This document shows positions 49,864 to 61,773 of a stretch of 64,000 nucleotides of DNA, in pieces. This DNA is from Lodderomyces elongisporus. Taxonomy: Eukaryota > Ascomycota > Pichiomycetes > Serinales > Debaryomycetaceae. The position numbers and the translations under genes are program-made. The DNA lies in contig NC_083675.1 in the NCBI RefSeq assembly GCF_030384665.1, positions 1,298,001-1,362,000 of the forward strand, written 5' to 3'. Position 1 is the stretch's first letter, and each line of letters begins with the position of its first letter. The notes beneath the pieces are model-generated. The model was not told the DNA's origin and ran no database searches. It saw nothing but the letters and a program-made list of their open reading frames with translations.

Positions 49864-51867
49864 TTAATTGTCTTCCAAGTTGCTGTAGGATTCAAATAAA
49901 GAGTTGATGATTTGGCTTAGATGTTCAATGGTTTGCATTGTGAGCCCTCCATCATTATCAGAATGACCGGCTTCTTTTCTGTTTCTGACACCGCCACTGT
50001 CGAGCTTTCCAACCCATTTGTCAGGGTGCCACTTAATTCTCTCTTGTTTAAGCAAATCGAGCATTGGTCCCTGAGCAATTAGTTCAAAAAACGACTCTAC
50101 TGAATCTACTGTTAATAAATGCTTTAATTCTTCAAACTGCAAATCATTCCTATAAGAGTTTGGTGGTAATAAAGGTAGTCGTACTCTGCCCTCATTATGA
50201 TACTCGTGCCTTATCCTCTCGACTGTAAAGTCATCAATTTCGTCAATCGTATCCAATGCCGTTTGATCCGAGTTGTTCATCTCCGTGTTTATTCGCATAT
50301 CTCCAACGTGGACATTCTCTTCGTTCTCATTCATCAAACCGGCTGATGAAATAGGCAATTCTCCAAGGATCTCGTAGTTTCGACTGTTGTAATGTTCTTT
50401 CAATTTGTTGTATCTGTTTCCATTCTCGGGAGTCTCGTATTTGAATAATGGTGTCTTGTGGTGTGCTTGTGTTTGCGTTTGCGTTTGTGCTTGTGCTTGT
50501 GTTTGTGTTTGTGTTTGTGTTTGCGTTTGTGATTGAGCCTGAGACTGTGTTGGTATTTGTGGTTTTACAAATTTGTATCCATTGATTGAAGGTCCGTACT
50601 CTTGCGAGGGCATTGGTAATGGTGGTGTAGAAGCTCTCAGTGATGAAGGCGTTGATTGTGAAATTGGTGTTGACTCCAAGTCACACCGCTTTTCAAACGA
50701 AAATGAGTCATTTTCATCTCCAGTTTTGTCATCGACATTGCTATTTGAATTAGCATCTGTGCCGTGCAGTTTGGGTGGAAGCTCCTGTAGAGATGTCTTT
50801 CTGGCATAACTCAAGTCTAGGATATTCTTTGTGGACGCTTGTTTGAACTTGAGTTTTTTGCGCTTTGGCTGGGTTGGACAGGGTGTAGAATCGTTAGGTG
50901 AGAAGCTAAACTTCAATGCGGATCCAGGTGTACTCTCATTTGATTTTTTGCAGATTGACATCATTGAATCATTGGTTTTCGATGTTGCAGTGGTTGAAAC
51001 ACCATTTGGAACACCGTTTGGAACACCAAGTGCAGAACCAGCTGCCATAGGGACCTCGTGCATTATGGGGGTGCTATATCGCACCGCATCGATATGCAGG
51101 TGCTGTCGTTTCTTAATATTGATAAATCTTGGTGGTTGTAGTGGTGGTGGTGATACTGGTTGTTGTTCTAGTTGTGAAGAGCCTGACTGATCATCTGATT
51201 CATCGTCTGGTTCATCGTCCGACTCATCGGAATTGTTGATAATAGTCTTGTTTCCTATTGCATTCTCGTCAAACGCATCATCTGCCATCAGATCATCCTG
51301 ATTCTTGTCTATACTGTCTTCATTTTCATCTTGGTGTTCATATTCGCCTCTGTATTTTCCTTCATTTTCACTCCCCTCTAGATCCAAATCAAGAATAATC
51401 TCCGACTCTAGGTGGAGCTCGTTTAGTCGTCTCATGGGAGACAGAAATGAGATTGTATTGTTGTTGTTGGGGTGTAATGGAGTCGATGCAAATCCCAAAT
51501 GGTGTTCACGCTTCAAATTGACTACTTTCTTAGGGGATGGTGTATGATTCTCACAAGACTCGAACCCAGATGCATCTTCTTCAAAAGTTTCAGCTTCCTT
51601 AGTTGATTGTTCGTATCCAACTTTTCCTCGCAAAATGTGTGTAGAGCCTGAGCCTGAACCTGAGTTTGAGCCTGAGTTTGAGTTTGAGGTTAGGCTGGCT
51701 TCCCCATCTTCCAAGTCAGATGATGTTTGTTTATTATGGTACCAAGCTGTGTCATATTGTGCCGCCTTTTTCCGATCATATGTTGATGCCTCATTATTCT
51801 TATTTACCTTCCCAGTTTCAATTGGCTCATATATAAGTTGTGGAGTCTCCGTCTTTTCTAGTGCCAT
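49864..51867 (-). CDS. Low-complexity acidic protein with C-terminal HPDKW motif, unknown function
   Basis: 667 residues from the ATG at 51865-51867. The body is disordered: a (GS)n tract (SNSGSNSGSGSGS), Asp/Glu-rich runs, several STP-type phosphorylation sites and a (TQ)n/(AQ)n repeat at about 440-470. The last 120 residues look folded: LQFEELKHLLTVDSVESFFELIAQ, then LLKQERIKWHPDKW with HPD at 614-616, then a helix ending in SLFESYSNL. A KWHPDKW motif after an Arg/Lys helix recalls J-domain-like or NFKBIL1-like ends, but I cannot confirm a family. Convergent with ASF1. Confidence 0.75.
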   Translation of the reverse strand: MALEKTETPQLIYEPIETGKVNKNNEASTYDRKKAAQYDTAWYHNKQTSSDLEDGEASLTSNSNSGSNSGSGSGSTHILRGKVGYEQSTKEAETFEEDASGFESCENHTPSPKKVVNLKREHHLGFASTPLHPNNNNTISFLSPMRRLNELHLESEIILDLDLEGSENEGKYRGEYEHQDENEDSIDKNQDDLMADDAFDENAIGNKTIINNSDESDDEPDDESDDQSGSSQLEQQPVSPPPLQPPRFINIKKRQHLHIDAVRYSTPIMHEVPMAAGSALGVPNGVPNGVSTTATSKTNDSMMSICKKSNESTPGSALKFSFSPNDSTPCPTQPKRKKLKFKQASTKNILDLSYARKTSLQELPPKLHGTDANSNSNVDDKTGDENDSFSFEKRCDLESTPISQSTPSSLRASTPPLPMPSQEYGPSINGYKFVKPQIPTQSQAQSQTQTQTQTQTQAQAQTQTQTQAHHKTPLFKYETPENGNRYNKLKEHYNSRNYEILGELPISSAGLMNENEENVHVGDMRINTEMNNSDQTALDTIDEIDDFTVERIRHEYHNEGRVRLPLLPPNSYRNDLQFEELKHLLTVDSVESFFELIAQGPMLDLLKQERIKWHPDKWVGKLDSGGVRNRKEAGHSDNDGGLTMQTIEHLSQIINSLFESYSNLEDN

Positions 51868-52163
51868 TTATTCATATATAAAAAGATAAAGAAAATAGCA
51901 AGGAAGGAGATGTAATAAATCTCATGGGATTATCTTTTCGAAGGTAATGTGAAAATAAATAAAAAGAAAAAGGAAATTTGAAAATGAATTGATTAGTTAA
52001 TTGATTGATTGATTGATGAAAGAAAATATGCGAAGCTTGAAAAAAGACTATATTAGAATCAAAACTGGTATATCACTACTGTTCTATGTGTTGCGTTTGT
52101 GTTAATTGGTTACCGATGATTGCGCTTTCTTCCTTTTCACTTTCACTTTCACTTTCCTCTTCC

Positions 52164-52199
<36 letters not shown>

Positions 52200-53914
52200 G
52201 GTTTCAAACTCTTCTAAAGCGTGAAAAAGAAGAGAAAAAAATAAATTAAAAGAAATAGTAAACAAATAAAGAGCAGAATGAAACAGTGCGCGTCTGGTTA
52301 CCTTTTTTTAAAAAAACAAAAAAAAAAACAAAAGAAAAAAAAACATCTTTATTCAGTCTCTTCTATAGCTTATTAACAGTCACGTGATGTTGACTTTATT
52401 AAATGGCAAGATGGCAAAAGGGGCTTTTGTTTGGATATAAAGGTTGTCTTGCTTTGATCAAATTGACATTGGTTTTGAGAGGTGTAACTTTTAAAATAAA
52501 CTAGACTATGCTATTCAAAATGATTTAGCAGTTATTCATTATTCTTTAGTACATTCTTAGTTACAGTTAATAAAAGATTAGGAGTTTGTAAAAATAATTA
52601 ATTATTTTGTATAAAAACAAGTCAAAATTAAAAAAAAAAAAAAATTGAAAGAAAAACGAAGAGGAAAAAAAGGTATATGCCTTTTAGAAGAAATAAAATG
52701 TAAAGGCAATTGAGAATGAATTTTATTTTTTGAACGGGAAGAATTGGAGATGAGGTAGAGTTGGATGGGAAGACAATAAGAGAAGAGGGGAGAAAGGGAT
52801 TAGAAGAGAAGGACGAGAATGATAAAGGGGCACGTGCTTATCTCGCATTAGATCTGGTCACGAACCCCTCTCCCTTCCCCTCTCCACCAACGCCCTAAAA
52901 CTCCGCCTTGTGAAAGTAACAAATGATGATGATGAAGAAGATGATGATTCTTAGCAAGCAAACAAAGACTAGTTATCATTATTGCTATGTTTTTTATTTT
53001 CTAGTTTTTTTTTCAAACATTTTGAGAACACCTTGAATTGCAACAAAGATACCAAAATGCAGGAACCGTTGATTACCATTGGGTGGCGATAGCAAAAAAA
53101 GATAGAGGTGTGAAACCGAGATGAAATTCGCAAGCAAAAATTTTGCTGATCCACCTTAAAATGTTTTTTTGTTTTCTTTTTTTTGCAATTGAAGGAGAAA
53201 CAAACAAAGCAATGAAATGGAAAAGTCTTTTAGTATTGACAAGATGGAGAAAACAAGTTTTGTTGATTTTTTTATTTTATTATTCAATTGCTTCCCCACT
53301 GGCAACTTGTTTCTTAATCGATGGAAGAGATACTATGCTTTATTCTCAAGAAAAAGAACAGGATATAGGATATGGGATGAATAGAGAACAAATAAGAAGG
53401 ATGATAACAATATTGTATTCGATTGTCTATTTGCTTCTGGCACGTTTGTATTGCCTATATTTTCTAATTTGTTCTATTTTGTTTTTGTGTGCGATTGCAA
53501 TACTGTGGCTATACCTTTTGTTATCTCTACTGCTGAATGGAATGATCCCTCAATTTTTATTATTATTTTTATTTTTATTTTTTTAATTATTTATTTAATT
53601 TTTTATTTGCCAAATGATTGTTATCATCACCACCACCACCATTATTATTATTGTTATTTCCAATCCATAATAAATTATCTGTTTTACAAACAACTTTTAA
53701 TAAAAGACAGTGCCACCAACTAACTTCTTTTTTTTACTTTTCCTCCTTATACCTTTTTCACAAAATTTTTCTTTTTTTTTAACTACTCCTACTTTTTCTT
53801 TTTCTTTTTTTCTTTAGAAACATCTTATAACACCCAGAACACTATCAATTTTTTTTCCACCTCCTTCATTGATTAGGCTATACAGCACAACAAATCACTC
53901 TGTTTAGCTACTCC
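51868..53914. other. Divergent intergenic region upstream of the ECM3-like gene
   Basis: 2 kb of AT-rich DNA with a (TTG)n tract at about 52163-52199, A-rich tracts near 52315-52345 and 52628-52645, and GATGAT repeats near 52925-52948. An ORF at 53143-53586 codes hydrophobic low-complexity text from a TTG start and is not accepted. Confidence 0.5.
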
Positions 53915-55447
53915 ATGGGTTTTATCTCTTCATTATCAGATGCCTTTTTAAACTACTACTATTACTACTACTGCACAAGCAACTACGCCATTAGAACTAG
54001 TGATGACAACAGTTCCACTAGTTCAATCTCATTGTTTGACACCTCGTTTCTTACCTTTCAAGCGGTACTAGAAGTTGTCATAATATGTTTTGCAGGGTTC
54101 ATAGCTGCCAAATCTGGCTTGTTAAACACACAAGGCCAGAAACTATTGAGTTCGCTAAATGTTGAATTATTCACGCCGTGTCTTATATTCTCCAAACTAG
54201 CAAGCTCACTTAGTATATCAAAATTAATCGACATTATTATCATTCCGATATTCTTTGCCATTTCGACTTTGGCATCATACTTTTGTTCAAGATTAACGTC
54301 ATGGTTACTACAATTGAATGACCCGGAAACTGACTTTGTTACAGCAATGGGTGTATTTGGTAACTCAAACTCACTTCCAGTATCATTGACTTTGAGCTTG
54401 GCCTATACATTGCCTGGTCTTTTATGGGATGACATACCTGACGACACAAGCGATAAAGTTGCTGGTAGAGGTATATTGTACTTGTTGATTTTCCAACAAT
54501 TGGGCCAGATCTTGAGATGGTCATGGGGTTTCAACAGACTTTTAAGGAAAAGATCAACTGCAGAGTTGAATACATACTATACAAAGAATGGAGTCATTGT
54601 GCATACCGAACAATCAAGGTTATTGGACGGAGAGCAAGCATTGTACATTGGCGAAGCTGAAGAAGCTTCAAACGAAGTTGACGCATCGTCATCATCATCA
54701 TCTTTGTCATCATCATCATCGTTATCAGCACCAGTTACTACAACAAGAGCAACTAGTTTGCAAAGTGGCGGAAACATTGAAAGCGAACTGGATAACGAAT
54801 TGGATTCACATGATAATAGTGAGACAAAGAGCAATGATATTCATCGCAACGTGACTATGTTTGTTCAGAGCATTCCACAACTTCCCGGAATCAAACAGTT
54901 TCTTGCATTTATGAATCCACCATTGTATGCCATGCTAATCAGTGTCATTGTTGCTTCAACCCCATTGCAGCAAGTATTTTTTGATACTACTGGCAACAAT
55001 GGTAATGGTTCTTTTATCCACAATACTTTTACCAATGCCATCACTAATCTAGGTTCAGTATCGATCCCACTTATATTGATTGTCCTTGGCTCAAACTTGT
55101 ATCCATCACAAGATATACCCGCAGCTTCGAAACATTATAATCGAATGCTTATAGGTTCATTAGTTTCAAGAATGATTCTTCCGCCTATCATTCTATTACC
55201 AATCATTGCCATGTGTGTCAAGTATATCAATACTTCGATATTGGATGATCCAATCTTTTTGATTGTGGCATTTGTCTTGACAGTGAGTCCACCAGCAATC
55301 CAATTGAGTCAGATCTCGCAATTGAATGGAATATATCAGAAAGAAATGGCAGGCGTGTTATTCTGGGGGTATGTCATTTTGACGTTGCCCACAACAATTT
55401 TCATTGTTGTGTTTTCGTTAAAGGTCTTGGACTGGTCACAACTGTGA
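53915..55447 (+). CDS. ECM3: Auxin-efflux-carrier family membrane transporter (Ecm3-like)
   Basis: 510 residues. After a Tyr-rich N-terminus there are two bundles of hydrophobic helices. The first (about 48-230) includes FAGFIAAKSGLLNTQGQKLLSSLNVELFTPCLIFSKLASS and FGNSNSLPVSLTLSLAYTLPGL; the second (about 330-510) includes IPLILIVLGSNLY and VLTVSPPAIQLSQISQLNGIY. A charged cytosolic loop (about 230-320, with poly-Ser) lies between. Paired helix bundles and the NVELFTPCLIFSKL and GNSNSLPVSL motifs match the Pfam Mem_trans family of fungal ECM3/YNL095C-type proteins. Function in fungi is poorly defined (cell-wall phenotypes; ER location). Naming it ECM3 rather than a paralogue is uncertain. 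Confidence 0.88.
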   Translation: MGFISSLSDAFLNYYYYYYCTSNYAIRTSDDNSSTSSISLFDTSFLTFQAVLEVVIICFAGFIAAKSGLLNTQGQKLLSSLNVELFTPCLIFSKLASSLSISKLIDIIIIPIFFAISTLASYFCSRLTSWLLQLNDPETDFVTAMGVFGNSNSLPVSLTLSLAYTLPGLLWDDIPDDTSDKVAGRGILYLLIFQQLGQILRWSWGFNRLLRKRSTAELNTYYTKNGVIVHTEQSRLLDGEQALYIGEAEEASNEVDASSSSSSLSSSSSLSAPVTTTRATSLQSGGNIESELDNELDSHDNSETKSNDIHRNVTMFVQSIPQLPGIKQFLAFMNPPLYAMLISVIVASTPLQQVFFDTTGNNGNGSFIHNTFTNAITNLGSVSIPLILIVLGSNLYPSQDIPAASKHYNRMLIGSLVSRMILPPIILLPIIAMCVKYINTSILDDPIFLIVAFVLTVSPPAIQLSQISQLNGIYQKEMAGVLFWGYVILTLPTTIFIVVFSLKVLDWSQL

Positions 55448-58400
55448 AGATGATTGAGGATGTAAAGTAAACAGGGAGAAGTTGATATCTTGAAATAAAA
55501 GAAAAGTAAGCTGGTTGTACAATGCACAAGTGAGGATATATATATATATAGTCCAAAATATTAATAACAAATTGAAATGGTTCTTCTTCTTCTTCTTCTT
55601 CTTCTTCTTCTTGTGTTTATCAATATGTATTCTAAGTTGTATTACATTTGTACATTGCTCTATTGTCATGTTTTGTTTGTTTCTATCACTTTTTATATTC
55701 TGTTCACATCTACCATGTTCGATGCCCTCCTTCTCCCATTCCTCTTTTTCCCGTTTTCCATTTAAATTTTATTGTAAATACACCTGTTAGTGGATGTACA
55801 CAGACAGACAGACAGACACACACAGATATATATATAAACACTCAGGAGAATGAGAGGTGGTGGATTAAAATATTTCAAATTACAAATCATGTCAGCAAAT
55901 ATTCCACAAAAAAACCGAGTTTAGATTTTTCTATATGCCTAATCTCTTACTTGGCGTATGTTAACCTGAGAGTCTAAGGGCTCAATGTACAACCGAGACA
56001 AAACAAAGTCGAATCATCAATAATACCGGTGTTTTGGGTCTTGGTGCTAAACGATTGAAGCGTAAAAGAATCATTTGTTTTGTTTTACTTCAGTTCTGTT
56101 TTTGTTTTTGTTTTGGGTTTTTAGAGTCTTGTGACTGATTAAAAAATTATGCACTGATAAAATCAAGATCATTATCCAATAGAAATACAAGTATACTGTG
56201 GTACTAAAAGCCTCAAGTAAGCATGCCAGATGGTGGTAAAAGTAAGAAGCGAATATTGAGCGCAACTTTAATTCTGGTAATATAGTACAAATGTTTGGTG
56301 TTAAAAAAAGAAAAAACCAACCAATCAATCAATCAAATTAAAGTTTACTCTTTTGTAGATGGCTATTCTTGGTTTTGGTTTTGTTGTTGTTGTTGTTGCA
56401 ATGTTTCTTTGTATTGTGTTTTGTGTAATATCAATGGCTTTGTGTGCAAATTGCAATTAGCGAGGTTGCATCTTTTGACTTCAATCGTTTAGTATCAGCC
56501 TATTTCCCTGTTGTGTAACTTCAAACACTAAACACTAAACACTAGGCAACATGTTCATAATTACAGGCCTATAGTCACAAAAAAAAAAAAAAAGAAAAGG
56601 TAAAAAACTATTGTTCATTTGGATACTTCATACTTGTCTATTAAATGAAAGAAAACAAAACTGTTTTGATCGGTAGAAAAAAAGGGTTAGAAAGCGAGAG
56701 AGTGGAAATTCACATGCCAAATTGGTTTTGGAGATCCTGATGCAAGCTTTGTATTGAACTATTCTCAACAAAAAGTTTGAGACATTTTGTTCACAATTAC
56801 ACGACACCACAGACTTCTTCCAATCCCTGTCTCTTTTATTTTTTTATTTTTTATTTTATTTTTTTGTCTTTCTCATACTGCATATTTATTTTTACTAGAG
56901 TAAAGAAAATAAAATAAAAAAAATAAGGGAAAAAAACAAATGTTGGAGTTAAATATAAGTTATCAGATCAGGGCTTTATATATATATATATATATATATA
57001 TAATTTGTTTTCAAAAGGTTGTGACAAATGTATTGGGAGAGGAATAGGCAAGTGGATATAGAGGTTGAATGTTTAGTTAGCACAATATCCTTACAGGAAA
57101 CTTGCATAAAGATATATTTTTTTAAAAAATTAGGTGAATAGAATGGGGTTTTCTTTTCTTTTCGTTTCTTTTTTTTTTCTTTTTTTATAAGGTTTCTGTT
57201 TGGTTCCTGAGCATCTCATCAGAAATTTAGTCCAAGTTTTATATGGATCTCGTTGATCGCTCTGAGATCTAATCATACATAAATAGGTGATGTGGTGTTG
57301 TGGAGTGAGGGTGTGGTGTGGTGTTGTGGAGTGAGGCAGGTGTAATGTACATACATGAGACATCGCATGCCATCGTCCGTGATATCCGCACTAACGATGG
57401 TGTTAATTACGACTGCATTCAGAAGCAAGGACAATAAAAAAATGAAATAAAATGAATAAAATAAAATAAATAGAAAAAATAAATAGATAAAAAAGTGAGT
57501 AACAAAATTTACTAAGGGGAGTCGAGTGAGTAACGTACTAAGTCAGATGTACACGACCTGAGTTGATGGGGGGAGGGGAGGGGAGGGGAGGAGAGGGTAT
57601 GACGGTGAGAGATTAGTTTGGTTGGTTTGGGGAGAGGAGAGGAGAGGAGAGGAGAAAGTGTGAGTGTGTGTGTGTGAGTAAATTCGGGTAAGGAAATGTG
57701 TCAGGTGGAAAACCTAGCAAAGACTCATAGTCAACAACACAAACAGGAGATTTATTTACCGTTTCTCAGAAATTCTTTCTTTCTTTCTTTCTATCTTCTT
57801 TTTTCTTTTTTCTTTTTTTTGTAGCACACTACGAAACTACTATGTTATATCATATGATATTCAAACCAAAGATCACCATAAGCTTATGTTGGTAATACTT
57901 CCGTCACTTTAGATGACCACTGCAATACAAGTGATATCACCAGCACCAAGTTTGCCCTTGTAGAATTTATTTTTTATTTTATATATTTATTTTTTATTTT
58001 TATTTTTTATTTTTATTTTTATTATTTTTTTTTTGCACCCATTATAAATTTAATTATTTTTATTTATTTTATTTTTATTTAAATTTATTGTTGAAAAATG
58101 AAAAATCTTTTTCCGTTACAATTAGACCCCCCCCCCCGCCCCGCCCTCTATCTCAAACAGTTTCGGTACTAGAGAGGATAGCAGAATACCCTTACCGCAA
58201 CTTGATTTTTTTGCTAGTTGCAAATCATGTTCATTTGAAGAATAAGAAGTAAAAATAAAGACACACAGCATCGAGTTTGCCATACGAAATAACAGTCTTG
58301 CAATCACACACATTCTTAGTAGCATCGACCAATATCTCAATGCGCACTTGCACTAGCACGCGGCACATCTAATACTAATTCCAATTCTATTTGTTTTTTT

Positions 58401-59832
58401 GTTCAGCTTTTCTAATTTTTTTTTTTTTTGCACCGTATACGTATTTTTTTTATACGTTCATGCAGACATGAACACTAGGCGACATTGCCACAAACATTGT
58501 CAGAGGATATTTATATGCGTATATAGGTAATAGTGAAAAGAAATGAGCATATCAGAGGTTGTTTGCAAGTGTTTTCAACTGTTTTGTTTGTGTTAGTGTT
58601 TGTGTGAAAAATTTGCCCTGGTGCTTTAGCTATACAATAGAAGCTCGCTACCAAACAAATGTGGCAAGTGCTAAAGCATCACCAAATTGACAATGTTACA
58701 TCAATTCCCTTTTTTTTTTTTGTTTCAAAACAACGACACCAACAATATAAAAGTAAAAATGAATATATATACATATATATATATATATACTCACAATGCA
58801 CATTGTTTTATCCGACATGGAAGTTGGAACAATGCCTCTGTAGACTCTGTCCAGAGCAGGTCTGTTAAATTTTTTTTTGTATTTTTATTTCCTTTATTCT
58901 TCCTTTTTCCATTTTCCCTTTCCACTTTTCACTTTTCCCTTTGATATTTTTTTTTTTCATAGGTTAGGTATCCACATATATATATATATATATATATAAG
59001 AGGAACGATTTTCGTCTAAAAAAGTAAAAACCTCTCCACACTCACAACATCCCATCATCGATATTAAACGATTGACGACAGTTAACAACGATCGTTCTCA
59101 AGGGAGTAATTAGCTTAGGAAAAAGAAAACAAGGATCAGATTTAGATAAACTCTTCGTCCCACTAGATTAAAAATTACAAGTCCAAACTTCACCAATATT
59201 TTACAGTGTAAGTGAAAAAAACAAATACCCCCTTAAGTCAACCTGAAAGCATCCAACAAAGTACATGCCTTTTTAGAAAATCAAATAAGATTTATCCTAT
59301 ATATTCCATAAATCCACCGCCTCAAAACATTTTTGAATCGCCGCCTTCATTTAAACAAATCTGGCTATTCTACCTTGGCCATCATCTAAAAAAAAAACAA
59401 AAAAAAAAACTGTAAAACTGAAAAAACGCTCATAACCACACCTTTTCCCATAAACAATCACGTGTAAACAAGACCCTCTTTTCTTATATTCCTTTTGCCG
59501 ATCATCCTTTGAATTATAATCATTCCACATTGTAAAGGTGAGTATTATCAACTAAACTTCAAATAAAAAAAAATTAAAAAGCAAAAAAGCAAAAAAGCAG
59601 AAAAGCAAAAAGAAGAAGAAAAATAGGAATAAGTGATCTCGTAAAAAGACCAAAAGAGAAAAACATTGAGCAAGAAACTGAAAGCGAAAGCGAAAGCATA
59701 TACTTAAACTTTATGAGAAAACTGGTAAAAACGGGCCGTAAAAAGCATACAACAACATAAAGCAATAGAAAGTCATTCAAGTTTTGAAAATAAATACCTT
59801 CAATCATAATCATTAAAAATGCATATATTAGA
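55448..59832. other. Long intergenic region
   Basis: 4.4 kb without a supported gene. It contains TTC repeats near 55580-55612, GACA near 55802-55820, (TA)n near 56978-57003 and 58976-58998, (GGGGA)n near 57570-57595 and (GAGAG)n near 57630-57655, a TGTGGTG duplication near 57292-57335, and poly-C near 58127-58140. The 5.9-5.0 short ORFs overlap these repeats. The last 300 bp is A-rich leader-like DNA before the next gene. Confidence 0.5.
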
Positions 59833-60010
59833 ATGTCGAGTTCCCAATCGAAGAAAAGAAAACAGAGGCAACCGAAACAACAACAACAACAACAAACACA
59901 ACCAGAACCAGAACCAGAATCAGAACAGTCACAGCAATCACTGGAATATCCCCAATACAAACTTGTATCTACAACGACATCATTCCGCCGACTTGACTAT
60001 AAGGCTATAG
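59819..60010 (+). promoter_or_regulatory. Overlapping upstream ATG/uORF before the 59833 gene
   Basis: An ATG 14 nt upstream of the main start opens a 63-codon ORF in another frame that runs past the main start. If transcribed, it should reduce initiation at 59833 unless ribosomes leak past it. Confidence 0.4.
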
Positions 60011-61773
60011 ACCTGCGAGTCCTGGAAAACCTTCCTCAATTTCCGCAACATTTCATTTCCAACCTTTCTCAACCTGCATTATTCTCAACACTATTAGCAC
60101 TATCATGCTGCTTCATGTATCGTAACGCATATAGATCTTTCAAATTATTTTCACCAACTATTGTTGACACAATACTGGATAAGTATCTAGTTCTGCATCA
60201 CCCACAAGCATCAGCAACCCACTCTTCCAACCACCATCATCACCACCACCGACAGCAGCAACAACAGCAGCAGCAGCTTCCACTTTCATTACAACAACAG
60301 TTTTACCAACCTACTGTGTCAGACATTGCCAATCCACATAGAGAAAACTTCAACTATACGTCACAACTGCAAAATGACCAACAGAGCCAACAGCATTCGC
60401 AACACCTGCATAAACTCGCAGATCTTCGGAGCGACTTAATTCAATTATTTCTTCGATATTACGGAGTAGCGTTGCACCACTTGCAGATACTACTAAACAA
60501 AGAAGACTTGGATAACATGTTTTGTGCATTTTACTCTTCACTATACCTCAACGTTGTTACCATGTACGAGTCAGACACAATCGATCAATCATTCACCTTC
60601 TCCACTGGGTCCATACAAATTGCAAAAGATATAATTGTGCGACACAAACACCTCGGTAGTGAATTCTACGTCAATTTCTTAAATTCAGCATATCAGTCAT
60701 GGTGGTGCCCCGGGTACGACCCAACATGTCTATTGGAGTTTCGCAAAATTGTTGAAAATCTACTGGTTTATGAAAAGCGAGCTGTAAGATTAAGTGAAGG
60801 CCAGGTAAACCAGGAGTATCATTTGCTTGTAAAATTCTTGGCGTTGGTGGAAACCCCTCAAAATGTTCCTCTGGATTACTTTAATGTGCTTCAAGAATGG
60901 CTCTTTAATGTTCCACCAAAAGTGTATGACCGCTCAATGATTGATGCTAGAGATGAATTTGAAACCACAGTGATTTACTTATTTAGAGCCTTACCAATGA
61001 TGCTAAGAAACATATACCCACTGACATTTTTTTTCAATTCCTTGCTAATCACACACCCATCGAAAACCTTGCCCAAACCATCTGTTAAAGACCCATATTT
61101 GAAAAAAGTTGTTGACTACTGTATCAAAATGTATACATTCTTTGCAACAAGGCGGCAGATCTTATTCCGACTAAATATTAATATCGACGAGGTCCTGCTT
61201 ATGGCCCGTGCAGTAAATGAAGTACCAGTGCACGAATTTATGAACATCAAGTTAAAACATTATCATTATTTGCATTTCCCCATGTCACTACCCTTGTACA
61301 AAATGAATACAAAAAACTTGGTGATGCAGTTTGATCCTGAAAAGTTATACAGCTATAACAAGCATCATGCACGAGTATTTACAAATGATATATGGCGAGA
61401 CCCCGTATATCGAATGCAGTATCGAAACTTTGTTGCTGATGACCTATCAAGTGAATATGGCTTCAAAGACACTGTATACCACGACCAAGCAGAAGATATT
61501 GAAAAACAATTGGTACTGGCGTATTATGAACTATACACAGGCATAGATGAGTCTGGTACTCCTGCTAATGCTTCTAATGCTGCTACATCTACTGAAGCAG
61601 CTACTGAGACAGATGTTGTTCCTTTCCATGTCTCCTCCGGGGAGCCCATAATCAAAAATATCAACATTAATCAGGCATATAAAACAATTGTAAAGCTTCA
61701 AGAGTTGAGACTGGAGACGTTTGCAAAGCTCGTTGCGGAAAGAAAAGAAACAGACTCTAGTGTACTCTTATAG
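59833..61773 (+). CDS. Helix-rich protein resembling fungal transcription-factor regulatory domain
   Basis: 646 residues from ATG 59833. The N-terminus is basic and Gln-rich (SKKRKQRQPKQQQQQQ), with a second His/Gln tract at about 135-155. The rest is all-helical. A region of about 75-115 (QPALFSTLLALSCCFMYRNAYRSFKLFSP) and a later one (DLIQLFLRYYGVALHHLQILL...MFCAFYSSLYLNVVTMY) resemble the regulatory half of Zn2Cys6 transcription factors. No Zn2Cys6 cluster is present in the ORF or visible upstream. It may be a divergent regulator that lost the zinc cluster, or an unrelated helical protein. I am confident in the gene, not the role. Confidence 0.6.
   Translation: MSSSQSKKRKQRQPKQQQQQQTQPEPEPESEQSQQSLEYPQYKLVSTTTSFRRLDYKAIDLRVLENLPQFPQHFISNLSQPALFSTLLALSCCFMYRNAYRSFKLFSPTIVDTILDKYLVLHHPQASATHSSNHHHHHHRQQQQQQQQLPLSLQQQFYQPTVSDIANPHRENFNYTSQLQNDQQSQQHSQHLHKLADLRSDLIQLFLRYYGVALHHLQILLNKEDLDNMFCAFYSSLYLNVVTMYESDTIDQSFTFSTGSIQIAKDIIVRHKHLGSEFYVNFLNSAYQSWWCPGYDPTCLLEFRKIVENLLVYEKRAVRLSEGQVNQEYHLLVKFLALVETPQNVPLDYFNVLQEWLFNVPPKVYDRSMIDARDEFETTVIYLFRALPMMLRNIYPLTFFFNSLLITHPSKTLPKPSVKDPYLKKVVDYCIKMYTFFATRRQILFRLNINIDEVLLMARAVNEVPVHEFMNIKLKHYHYLHFPMSLPLYKMNTKNLVMQFDPEKLYSYNKHHARVFTNDIWRDPVYRMQYRNFVADDLSSEYGFKDTVYHDQAEDIEKQLVLAYYELYTGIDESGTPANASNAATSTEAATETDVVPFHVSSGEPIIKNININQAYKTIVKLQELRLETFAKLVAERKETDSSVLL

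Noticed and set aside
53143..53586. 147-codon ORF with several hydrophobic stretches
   Set aside because: Starts at TTG, composition is T-rich low complexity (LLLFLFLFF end), no family features; likely chance.
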